Origin: Gymnothorax reevesii
Lineage: Eukaryota > Chordata > Actinopteri > Anguilliformes > Muraenidae
Length of the DNA: 64,000 bases
Direction: 5' to 3'
Assembly (NCBI GenBank): GCA_029721435.1
Contig: CM056592.1
Coordinates: forward strand, 30,993,111 to 31,057,110
Shown: one piece after another, positions 55,165-64,000 of the stretch
Layout of the letters: each line of letters starts with the position of its first letter
Numbering within the stretch: position 1 is the stretch's first letter
Translations under genes and position numbers: made by a program
The notes under the pieces: model-generated
What the model was told of the DNA's origin: nothing
The model's database searches: none
Seen by the model: the letters and a program-made list of their open reading frames with translations, nothing else

Positions 55165-56500
55165 GCGTGAAGGGGGTGTGCGGAGAGCGTGCGGGGGGTT
55201 TGTGGAGGGCGTGTGGTGGCCATATGGGAGGTGTGTGGAGAGTGTTTGGAGGGTGTGCGGAAAGCGGACAGGGGGTGTGTGGGGGGCTTGCAGAGGGCGC
55301 GCGGAGAGTGTGGGGGGGGCTTGCGTTGGGCGTGCGGAGAGTGTGGGGGGGGCTTGCGGTGGGCGTGCGGAGAGTGTGCCGGGGCCTTGCGTTGGGCGTG
55401 CGGAGAGTGTGGGGGGGGCTTGCGTTGGGCGTGCGGAGAGTGTGGGGGGGGGCTTGCGGTGGGCGTGCGGTGGGCTTGCGGAGAGTGTGGGGGGGGGCTT
55501 GCAGAGAGTGTGGGGGGGGTTTGCGGTGGGCGTGCGGAGAGTGTGGGGGGGGCTTGCGTTGGGCGTGCGGAGAGTGTGGGGGGGGCTTGCGGTGGGCGTG
55601 CGGAGAGTGTGGGGGGGGCTTGCGTTGGGCGTGCGGAGAGTGTGGGGGGGGCTTGCGGTGGGCGTGCGGTGGGCTTGCGGAGAGTGTGGGGGGGGCTTGC
55701 AGAGAGTGTGGGGGGGGTTTGCGGTGGGCGTGCGGAGAGTGTGGGGGGGGCTTGCGTTGGGCGTGCGGAGAGTGTGGGGGGGGCTTGCGGTGGGCGTGCG
55801 GTGGGCTTGCGGAGAGTGTGGGGGGGGCTTGCAGAGAGTGTGGGGGGGGTTTGCGGTGGGCGTGCGGAGAGTGTGGGGGGGGCTTGCGTTGGGCGTGCGG
55901 AGAGTGTGAAGGGGGCTTGCGGTGGGCGTGCGGAGAGTGTGGCGGGGGTTTGCGGTGGGCGTGCGGAGAGTGTGGGGGGGGTTTGCGGTGGGCGTGCGGA
56001 GAGTGTGGGGGGGGCTTGCGGTGGGCGTGCGGAGAGTGTGGGGGGGGTTTGCGGAGAGTGTGCAGGAGGCTTGCGCTGGGCGCGTGGGGGCCATACGGGG
56101 GGTATGCGGGTGGGTTGCAGAGGGTGTGTGGGGAACGTGTGGAGAGCGTGCAGAGGGTGTGTGGGGAACATGCGGGGGACGTTGATGGGTGCCGTACGGG
56201 GGGTATGCGGGTGGCTTGCAGAGGGCGTGTGGGGGACGTGTGGAGGGCGTGCAGAGGGTGTGTGGGGGGCTTGCGGTGGGCATGTGGGGGCCGTACAGGC
56301 GGTATGCGGGTGGCTTGCGGAGGGTGTGTGGGGAACGTGTGGAGGGCGTACGAGGGTGTGCGGAGGGTGTGTGGGGAACGCGCGGGGGATGTTGATGGGT
56401 GCTGTACAGGGGGTATGCGGGTGGCGTGTGGGGAACGTGCGGAGGGCGTGTGGAGGGCGTGCGGAGGGTGTGTGTGGAACGTGTGGGGGACGTTGATGGG
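55165..56500 (+). repeat. G-rich 33-bp tandem array in uqcrc2 intron 2
   Basis: Units of CTTGCGGTGGGCGTGCGGAG plus AGTGTGGGGGGG repeat about 25 times to ~56060. Longer units of about 100 bp built from the same motif (GGGGAACGTGTGGAGGGCGT) follow to 56500. Because 33 is a multiple of 3, frames stay open on both strands for over 450 codons. The plus strand is strongly G-biased. Confidence 0.95.
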
Positions 56501-56912
56501 TGGAAACATTGATATTGTTTGTGCTAGTTTGTGCTAGTTAGGGGGCTTTAGAATTGTTTTAAGCTCGGTTCAAGGCCTACGTGCTGCTAATCAAAACAGC
56601 CGAGGTGTGCTTGCCGAAAGCTGCCTTCTATTCTCACGTTCATCACTTGGGCCTTACTGGCATCAGCAGCTGGCATTATTTAATGTATCTTTACAACAGG
56701 GGTAAAACAGGAGGAATTCTCTGGAAAGTGTTTCGAAAATGTTGCTTGAAATGACATCAGGATGCTCTTGTCTTCATACTCTTTTACAGTGCATGTGCAG
56801 TTGGTGAATCTCCAGCGTAGACTGGCTCCTTATAATGTGATGCTTTAAAAAATGGTCAAATGTTGCTGTGCATTCATGGTGTAAAATATGTTGCACGTCT
56901 CCTCAACTCAAG

Positions 56913-57062
56913 GTGACCAAATTGCCCAGTGGCCTGGTTGTCGCCTCCTTGGAGAACTACTCACCCGCCTCCAAGATCGGTGTATTTGTGCAAGCCGGCT
57001 GCCGATATGAGACGCCCGATAGCTTGGGCGTTACCCACCTTCTTCGTTTGGCGGCCAACCTG
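56913..57062 (+). CDS. uqcrc2: uqcrc2 exon 3
   Basis: The 150-bp exon in phase 0 reads [40 protein letters not shown] and [10 protein letters not shown]. This is the M16 N-terminal fold. Where active peptidases of the family have HxxEH, this has THLLRLA, as in other core-2 proteins. The acceptor is ACTCAAG and the donor is GTGAGC. Confidence 0.95.
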
Positions 57063-57114
57063 GTGAGCTGTGGAGATTGTCTTCTTGTACATTTAAATTT
57101 TTTGTCCGAAGAAA

Positions 57115-57829
57115 TACAGTACCTGTCCAAAAAAAAAGTTGCACACACAAATATTTAGTTGGAACCCCTGTAGCTTTCATTACAATGCAAATTCATTGTG
57201 TCATTGGACAACCAAATGCAAAGTAAGAACATTTCTAATTAATCAGAGTTGCGTTCATTTTTGGCCGATCTCATGTTTTGAAGACAGGATAGTTAAACAA
57301 CTGGAGGTTTCTGTAGCACATTCTGACTTTCAGTGCAGTTAAGGTCAGCACTTTGAAGTCCAGTTTGTGTGTGAAAATGATTCCTCATACCTGTTTTTTC
57401 TCATTTGTTATTTTCTTTGGTTGAAGCCAATAACACGCCCCCTCTGAAGCAGTTAAAGATGTTTTTCACCACCAAGGGATATGTTTCCGAGATCGTTCTT
57501 TAGGAAATGAGAAGCTTCATCAGTTAGTTAACCCCTTTGCACAGATATAGACACGGGCGTCCGTAAATTACGAAATTTAATTCCTAAATAATTCTGTATT
57601 TGAATTTCCAAAAGTCTTGTTTCACTGGAATAATTTTCCATATTCTCTAGGACTCAAATACTGAGTTATAACGCCTAAATACGCTCATGAATAACAGGGA
57701 AAATTGGCATTTTTTTCTATTCTGCTCAAAGGGTTCCAGCTGAGACATTAATCGCTGCAATAATGATCCAATGATTGTAATTATTGATTGAAATCCAAAA
57801 GGCAACTTTTTTTTGGACAGGCAGTGTAT
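57115..57829. mobile_element. TA-flanked MITE in uqcrc2 intron 3
   Basis: The left end TACAGTACCTGTCCAAAAAA and the right end (reverse complement TACACTGCCTGTCCAAAAAA) form inverted repeats followed by AAGTTGC on both sides. TA flanks point to Tc1/mariner mobilisation. The interior is non-coding. Confidence 0.75.
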
Positions 57830-57918
57830 GTTGAAGTGATTAAGGACGTAGATTCTGTTGTACTTTTCAAAAGCGTTGACTGGGATTTTTGTAACTCACA
57901 TTTATTTTTGTCTTTCAG

Positions 57919-57983
57919 ACCACTAAGGGTGCATCAGCGTTTAAGATCTGTCGTGGTGTCGAGTCTGTGGGAGGCAGTTTGAG
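57919..57983 (+). CDS. uqcrc2: uqcrc2 exon 4
   Basis: The 65-bp exon reads TTKGASAFKICRGVESVGGS L and ends two bases into a codon. The acceptor TTTCAG ends at 57918 and the donor is GTACTT at 57984. The sequence continues exon 3 (LAANL-TTKGAS) as in orthologues. Confidence 0.93.
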
Positions 57984-58674
57984 GTACTTGAGCATCAGAA
58001 ACTTTTTTCTGACAGATTTTATGTGCATTGATGAGGGTCGTGAGGATTGTGTTGGGTACTGAAGCTACCAGTCCCAATGTTTGATGCGAGTGTGTGTGTG
58101 GAGGCTTCATGTTCAGAAGCAGTTTACGCAAAAGCAGCTGTTACTACTACATTTTGTTTCTAGAGGCTGAGATCGATTTTGGAGCATTTATTTTCATATA
58201 TCCATAAATATGTATTTTTTGTGCTGGTACTTCTCTCCTTGTGTGCAACATATGTGGATTCCAACACAATTTTTTAATTGTAAAGAAGTTGTTTCTAAAC
58301 AAACGTTGGGAAGGATGTTATTACAGGTCATTCTGGCGTATGGTTGTTTGAAGTCTTTTTGCTGGCTTCAGACCAAAACCCCTCAATGCCCCATCCCGGA
58401 CAAAAAGAAATGGGAAAGCCAGAAAATGCTTACTGTGACATCAGAAATATGTCCATCCTTTGTCAATCATAGTTTGTCCAAAATTAAGTAGCAAGTTGGA
58501 TAACATTTTTGTCCTTATTGTGGTGAAAATGTGCCTCGAGGCATAATAATGTTAGAGTTTGCCATGTCAGTCTGCATTCCAGATGACCGCGGCTGCATGT
58601 ATGAAAACTCTCCTCGTGCATTTTTAGCGGTTGTACCAATGATGCATCTAATTACGGTTTTCTTTTTTTCACAG

Positions 58675-58731
58675 CGTGACATCATCGAGGGAGAACATGA
58701 TTTACTCCGTGGAGTGTTTGCGAGACCACAT
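58675..58731 (+). CDS. uqcrc2: uqcrc2 exon 5
   Basis: The 57-bp exon completes a Ser codon and reads VTSSRENMIYSVECLRDH, ending two bases into an Ile codon. I placed the donor at GTCAGT (58732) because it joins with exon 6 to give RDHIDTVMEF; the next GT, two codons on, would insert an extra residue. The acceptor is TTTTTTTCACAG. Confidence 0.9.
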
Positions 58732-58865
58732 GTCAGTACCCGTCGGGAGCCATGTTTTCTCTCCAGAGTTTCTATTGGTTACATGGTGGCTCGCAGTTCC
58801 TGTCAGATCATTGGCCCTGGAATTCAGCACGACTAATGTAGTGTTGATGTATGTGTTTGTCACAG

Positions 58866-58990
58866 CGACACTGTGATGGAGTTCTTGATCAACGTGACCA
58901 CTGCTCCTGAGTTCAGGCCGTGGGAGGTGGAGGACCTGACCCCCCGGGTGAAGCTGGATAAAGCGCTGGCTCAGCAGAAGCCTCAGATCG
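58866..58990 (+). CDS. uqcrc2: uqcrc2 exon 6
   Basis: The exon reads [20 protein letters not shown] and [21 protein letters not shown], ending one base into a Gly codon before GTCAGC. Intron 5 is only 134 bp. The sequence matches the region after the second half of the M16 N-domain. Confidence 0.93.
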
Positions 58991-59351
58991 GTCAGCACCT
59001 CTCTCCGGCGTCAGTTTCACATCATGTATAACAAACCCTGCGCCTGATCATGTCTCATTTTATATCTGCCTACCATCGTTACTGAGACAACCAGGGTTCC
59101 TTTGGGCGCTGGAAATTCTTAAAAATGTTTGAATTTTGATGCTTTGTTTTCAGGATTAGAAAAGTGCTTGAATTTTGAATGAAGTGCTTAAAGCTTCTTG
59201 AAATTTTAGTGTTAATTGCATTACTTTCATAAGTTGTTCTCCAAATATATAATTAACCGCAGCTGTAAGTAGGGGCTTGGAAAGGGGCTTTGAAATGGTG
59301 TTTGAGAAGTGCTTCAGTCTGACTTTAAGAAAGGTGTCTGAACCCTTAGTA

Positions 59352-60933
59352 TACGGTGTTGTGAAAAGGTATTTGGCCCCCTCCTGATTTCTGATTCGTT
59401 TGCCTAATTGTCACTCTTAAATGTTTCAGATCATTAACGAAATTTTAATATTTGACAAAGATAACCCAAGTAAATACTCAATGCAGTTTTTTTAATGATA
59501 ATTTCCTTTATTAGGGGAAAAAGCTATCCAAACCTACCTGGCCCTATGCGAAAAAGTACAAAAGTTATTGCCCCCCCTTGTTAACATGAATTAACTGATT
59601 AACCACATTCTTTGAGTCCAGTTTCACTAGCCACACCCAGGCCTGATTACTGCCAGACCTGTTGAATCAAGAAATCACTTCAATAGAACTTGGCTGACAA
59701 AGTGAAATCAGCTAAAAGATCTCAAAATGCAACATGCCGCGAACTAAAGAAATTGACATCTATCAGTCTTGAAAGGGTTACAAAGCCATTTTTAAGGCTT
59801 TGGGACTCCGTTGAATCACGGTGAGAGCCATTATCCACAAATAGAGAAAACGTGGAACTGTAGTGAACCTTCCCAGGAGTGGCCAGCCTACCAAAATTAC
59901 TCCAAGAGCGCATCGAAATTACTCATCGAGGAGGTCACAAAAGAACCCAGAACAATCTGAAGAATTGGAGGCCTCACTTGCCTCAGTTAAAAGTCAGTGT
60001 TCATGATTCCACAATAAGACAGACACTGGGCAAAAAATGGCTTCCATGGGAGAATTCAAAGACGAAAATCACTGCTGACAAAAAAGAACACAAAGGCTTG
60101 CCTCATATTTGCCAAAAATATCTTTATGATCCTCGAGACTAATGGTAAAATATTCTGTGGACTGACAAGACAAAAGATGAACCTTTTGGAAGGTGTGCGT
60201 CCCGTTAAATCTGGTGTAAAATTAAAACAGCATTTCATAAAAAGAACATACCAGTCAAGCATGCTGGTGGTAGTGTGATGGTCTGGGGCTGCTTTGCTGC
60301 TTCAGGACTTGGACGACTTGCTGTAATTGATGGAACCATGAATTCTGCTCTCTAACAGAAAATCCTGAAGGAGAATGTCCGACCATCAGTTCGTGCCCTA
60401 AAGCTCAAACGCGCTTGGCGCAGCAGAGCAATGATCCGAAACGCACCAGCAAGTCCACCTCTGAATGGCTTAAAAAAACAAAATGAAGATTTTGGAGTGG
60501 CCTCTTTTAAAGTCCGGACTTAAATCCGATTGAGATGCTATGACATGACCTTAAAAAGGCCGTTCATGCTCAAAAACCACCCAATGTGTCTTAATTAAAA
60601 CAATTATGCAAAGGAAAGTGGGCAAAAATTCCTCCACAGCGACTCATTGCCAGTTATCTCAAACGCTTGATTGCAGTTGTCGTTGCGGAGGGTGGCAAAA
60701 CCAGTTATTAGGTTTAGGGGGCAATTACCATTTCTCACAGGGCCAGGTAGGTTTGGATAGCTTTTACCCCTCAATAAATGAATTCATCATTTAAAAACTG
60801 CATTTTTTCTTTACTTGAGTTATCTTTGTCTTATATTAAAATCAGTTTGATGATCTGAAGCATTTTAAGTGTGACACATATGCAAAAAAAATAAAAAAAT
60901 CAGGAAGGGGGCAAATCATTTTTCACAGCACTA
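59352..60933 (+). mobile_element. Dead Tc1-like transposon in uqcrc2 intron 6
   Basis: Inverted ends GGTGTTGTGAAAAGGTATTT and, in reverse complement, GTGCTGTGAAAAATGATTTG lie next to TA on both sides. They are followed inward by GGCCCCCTCCTGATTTCTG-like sequence. The plus strand retains a transposase outline (ATGCCGCGAACTAAAGAAAT start near 59731; GGTAGTGTGATGGTCTGGGG near 60269) with many stops, so it is inactive. Confidence 0.85.
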
Positions 60934-61038
60934 ACTGCAGCTTGGCCACACGAACAGTGGTGCTCCATCTTTAATCATGGCTCTCAAACGAGTGAGTCTG
61001 TTGTAAACTGGTAGATTCCTCATCTTCCTCTTCCTCAG

Positions 61039-61136
61039 GAGTTATCGAGAGCCTCCATGCTACTGCGTATAAGAACGCTCTGTCCAATTCCCTGTACTGT
61101 CCGGATTACATGGTGGGACACATCAGCTCTGATCAG
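61039..61136 (+). CDS. uqcrc2: uqcrc2 exon 7
   Basis: The 98-bp exon completes the Gly codon and reads [20 protein letters not shown] and [12 protein letters not shown], in phase 0 at the end. The acceptor is TCTTCCTCAG and the donor is GTACTG. Confidence 0.95.
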
Positions 61137-61235
61137 GTACTGACCTGTAACCTCACTTGGCAGTCTGTCACTTGGCGGTCTGTCGTTTGTCGTGCTGCAA
61201 TGCGCATCCAGGTAACTCGTCATTCTTTTCTTCAG

Positions 61236-61293
61236 ATGCACGCCTTCGTCCAGAACAATTTCACCAGCAGAAGGATGGCTCTGGTCGGACTCG
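61236..61293 (+). CDS. uqcrc2: uqcrc2 exon 8
   Basis: The 58-bp exon reads [19 protein letters not shown] and ends one base into a Gly codon at the donor GTAAGG (61294). Intron 7 is 99 bp. The exon end and its donor are the first unit of the tandem array that fills intron 8. Confidence 0.95.
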
Positions 61294-62690
61294 GTAAGGG
61301 ATCTTTCTGTGTGTTTTAGGTAAAGTACTTGTATCATGCTCTTGGTAAGTGATGTTTCTGTGTGTTAAAGGTAAACTACTTGTATTATTGCTCTCAGTAA
61401 GGGATCTTTCTGTGTGTTTGAGGTAAAGTACTTGTATCGTTGCTCTCAGTAAGGGATCTTTCTGTGTCTTTAAGGTAAAGTACTTGTATCATTGCTCTCA
61501 GTAAGGGATCTTTCTGTGTGTTGAAGTTAAAGTACTTGTGTCATTCCTCTCGGTAAGGGATCTTTCTGTGTGTTTAAGGTAAAGTACTTGTATCATGCTC
61601 TTGATAAGTGATGTTTCTGTGTGTTAAAGGTAAACTACTTGTATCTTTGCTCTCATTAAGGGATCTTTCTGTGTGTTTGAGGTAAAGTACTTGTATCATT
61701 GCTCTCAGTAAGGGATCTTTCTGTGTGTTGAAGTTAAAGTACTTGTATCATTCCTCTCAGTAAGGGATCTTTCTGTGTGTTGAAGTTAGAGTACTTGTAT
61801 CATTCCTCTCGGTAAGAGATGTTTCTGTGTGTTTTTGGTAAAGTACTTGTATCATGCTCTTGATAAGTGATGTTTCTGTGTGTTAAAGGTAAACTACTTG
61901 TATCTTTGCTCTCATTAAGGGATCTTTCTGTGTGTTTGAGGTAAAGTACTTGTATCATTGCTCTCAGTAAGGGATCTTTCTGTGTGTTGAAGTTAAAGTA
62001 CTTGTATCATTCCTCTCAGTAAGGGATCTTTCTGTGTGTTGAAGTTAGAGTACTTGTATCATTCCTCTCGGTAAGAGATGTTTCTGTGTGTTTTTGGTAA
62101 AGTACTTGTATCATGCTCTTGATAAGTGATGTTTCTGTGTGTTAAAGGTAAACTACTTGTATCATTGCTCTCAGTAAGGGATCTTTCTGTGTGTTTAAGG
62201 TAAAGTACTTGTATCATTCCTCTCGGTATGAGATGTTTCTGTGTGTTTAAGGTAAAGTACTTGTATCATTCCTCTCGGTAAGAGATGTTTCTGTGTGTTT
62301 AAGGTAAAGTACTTGTATCTTTGCTCTCAGTAAGGGATCTTCCTGTGTCTTTAAGGTAAAGTACTTGTATCATTGCTCTCAGTAAGGGATCTTTCTGTGT
62401 GTTGAAGTTAAAGTACTCGTATCATTGCTCTCAGTAAGGGATCTTTCTGTGTGTTGAAGTTAAAATACTTGTGTCATTACTCTCGGTAAGGGATCTTTCT
62501 GTGTGTTTAAGGTAAAGTACTTGTATCATTGCTCTCAGTAAGGGATCTTTCTGTGTGTTGAAGTTAAAGTACTTGTATCATTGCTCTCAGTAAGGGATCT
62601 TTCTGTGTGTTTAAGGTAAAGTACTTGTGTCATTCCTCTCGGTAAGGGATCTTTCTGTGTCTTTAAGGTAAAGTACTTGTATTATTGCTG
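61286..62690 (+). repeat. ~52-bp tandem array carrying a 5' splice-site motif
   Basis: About 27 units run from the end of exon 8 through almost all of intron 8. A typical unit is CTCTCAGTAAGGGATCTTTC, then TGTGTGTTTAAGGTAAAGTA, then CTTGTATCATTG. Each unit carries a donor-like TCRGTAAGGG, matching the real exon 8 donor TCGGTAAGGG, and usually a second one (AAGGTAAAGT). Variants with GATAAGTGATG and AACTACTTG recur every several units, suggesting a higher-order repeat. Confidence 0.93.
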
Positions 62691-62739
62691 TAGCACATCT
62701 TGCCACTGCAGCTGCAGCTAGTTTATACTGTCTCTGCAG

Positions 62740-62835
62740 GAGTGGAGCACTCCATGCTGGTGCAGGTTGGAGAGCACTTCCTCAATATCCGCGGGGGAAC
62801 TGGCGCTGCTGGGAAAACTGCTCAGTACCGTGGAG
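62740..62835 (+). CDS. uqcrc2: uqcrc2 exon 9 (last exon in the window)
   Basis: The 96-bp exon completes the Gly codon and reads VEHSMLVQVGEHFLNIRGGT and GAAGKTAQYRGG, ending one base into a codon before GTGAGG. In orthologues a Glu follows and roughly half of the protein is still to come, so the remaining exons lie past 64000. Confidence 0.93.
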
Positions 62836-64000
62836 GTGAGGTTGTTATTTCGGATTTACTGCGCAGAAAAGCGTATCATCTTTGTCATGGTGTCTGCGAA
62901 ATATACTTCTGTGAATGAGTTATGATTTCAGGCGTGCATTGCCTGCATCAAATGCATTTGGTAATGGAGGCTTATAGCGATTGAACCAGAGACTAGTTAA
63001 AAACTGTGGACCAAGCTCACATTGACCTCCCTGGTCTTTGAGGGGAAAGCATTACTCCCTCTGGAAATTCAGTTTTCAGGTGCCGGTGTCTTGTACAATT
63101 TGAGGCCAAGATCCTTACAGCTGCAGATGTTTTAGCAAAGTACATACAGTGCGCTCCAGAATAATTTCCTCCTCTGACTAGAAATGCACAAAAAATACTA
63201 TTAAATAATAAGCAATAATACTGTAAAGAGAGCTCACTTGTGGTAAGTACTGAGCTTTATCAAGATTTCATTGGAACCAACCAAATGTATTTGTTTTTTC
63301 ATTAAAAATCAATTTCTTCCAGATCAATGTTTATCTAATGCACTGTGGTTATAAGGCCAGAATGGAATGTTTTGGTCAGAATCGGCATCGGCAGGTTTGC
63401 GATCGAACCAGAAACGCACTGAAGGGCACCTCGTACCCAAGGTGAAGTGCGGTCGATCAGTGGTCTTCAGAAGCTGTTTTAATTGCGGAGGCCAGGGACA
63501 CTGGTTTAGATCAGTGGTTTAAATGTTCTTCACGAAGGATTTGACTGTTCTCTCTGACTGTCTGGTTGCCTCTGCAAGAAAGCAGAGTCTTGGCTGTTGG
63601 TGGATTTCTCACTGCAGCAGTAACCCGAAGCACACCTGAAAATCTAAACGGAACTGCTTCAGGGACGCAGAATCAGGGTTCTGAAGTGGGCTTCCATTTG
63701 TAAGACTTCAGTTCCATCAGAAACCTGACAGCTGAATGGCAGAGGGCCATTTATGGATGCTCACGGAGGAATGCGATCGATCATTAAAGGATCTGAATCC
63801 ATGAATTGGTTCAACATCCCTGCAAATCTGTGCCTTAACCTTGAGAAAAAGTTTTTGAATTGGATATGAATATGATTATAGTTCATTCCTCTGAAGCTTT
63901 AACAAACCATAATTTCACATATTTATCAGCCCCCCCGGCATATAATATAGGGGGATATAGTCTTGGGTGCAGTCGTCTGTCCGTCCGTCGATCCGTCCAT
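62836..64000 (+). other. uqcrc2 intron 9 (partial) with transposon fragments
   Basis: No exon was found. From about 63140 to 63870 a heavily decayed Tc1-like sequence is suggested by CAGCAGTAACCCGAAGCACA, which recalls the QxNDPKHTS block of Tc1 transposases. From 63925 a repeat end with GTCCGTCCGTCG begins. Confidence 0.45.

Noticed and set aside
55133..56537. Several ORFs of 330-460 codons on both strands
   Set aside because: They arise from a 33-bp repeat, a multiple of three without stops in most frames. The proteins are pure repeats, and the interval lies inside a uqcrc2 intron.
1..64000. CRISPR arrays, bacterial operons or viral genomes
   Set aside because: The tandem repeats have no unique spacers of constant length and lie in vertebrate introns. 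The only virus-like proteins belong to LTR retrotransposons, with no envelope gene seen.

Overview
The window looks like nuclear DNA of a bony (teleost) fish. It carries immunoglobulin heavy-chain J segments and constant exons of the teleost IgT/IgZ type, a vertebrate-style multi-exon uqcrc2 gene, and a dense load of fish transposons: Tc1/mariner, PIF/Harbinger, hAT, a THAP/P-like element, and Gypsy elements of the Gmr1 and Sushi types. There are no bacterial-style operons and no CRISPR array. Both host genes read left to right.

Layout. At 0.4-1.8 kb lie four JH segments. At 3.8-13.3 kb lie the constant exons CH1, CH2, CH3, CH4 with a secretory tail, a poly(A) signal, and a transmembrane exon. 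All splice junctions from JH to CH4 are phase 1. CH3 carries an in-frame TGA, so this constant gene looks like a pseudogene or a damaged allele. The CH1-CH2 intron is long and holds a GT microsatellite, a ~56-bp minisatellite of about 22 units rich in AGCT, and a small THAP-containing element with terminal inverted repeats. At 13.6-36 kb is a transposon graveyard with at least one three-level nest (14.2-17.1 kb), a solo LTR, a LINE fragment, Harbinger remnants and a decayed Sushi-like Gypsy element. At 41.3-47.2 kb is a nearly intact Gypsy element of the Gmr1 type on the minus strand (integrase before reverse transcriptase). Its two 465-bp LTRs differ at one base that I can see, and it sits inside a TA microsatellite. 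More Harbinger and LINE debris follows at 50-53.5 kb.

From about 54 kb to the end is uqcrc2, the core-2 subunit of mitochondrial complex III. Eight coding exons (54741-62835) can be read with consistent splice phases. Exon 1 was not identified and the 3' exons lie beyond the window. Its introns contain a 33-bp G-rich repeat array that opens spurious long ORFs on both strands, a TA-flanked MITE, a dead Tc1 element, and a ~52-bp tandem array that starts at the 5' splice site of one exon and repeats that splice-site motif about 27 times.

The two host genes have no shared pathway; they are neighbours. The observations most worth following are the stop codon and switch-like repeat in the Ig gene, the amplified 5' splice site in uqcrc2, the Gmr1 element, and the nested transposons. 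All homology calls were made by eye from translated sequence; no database was searched.
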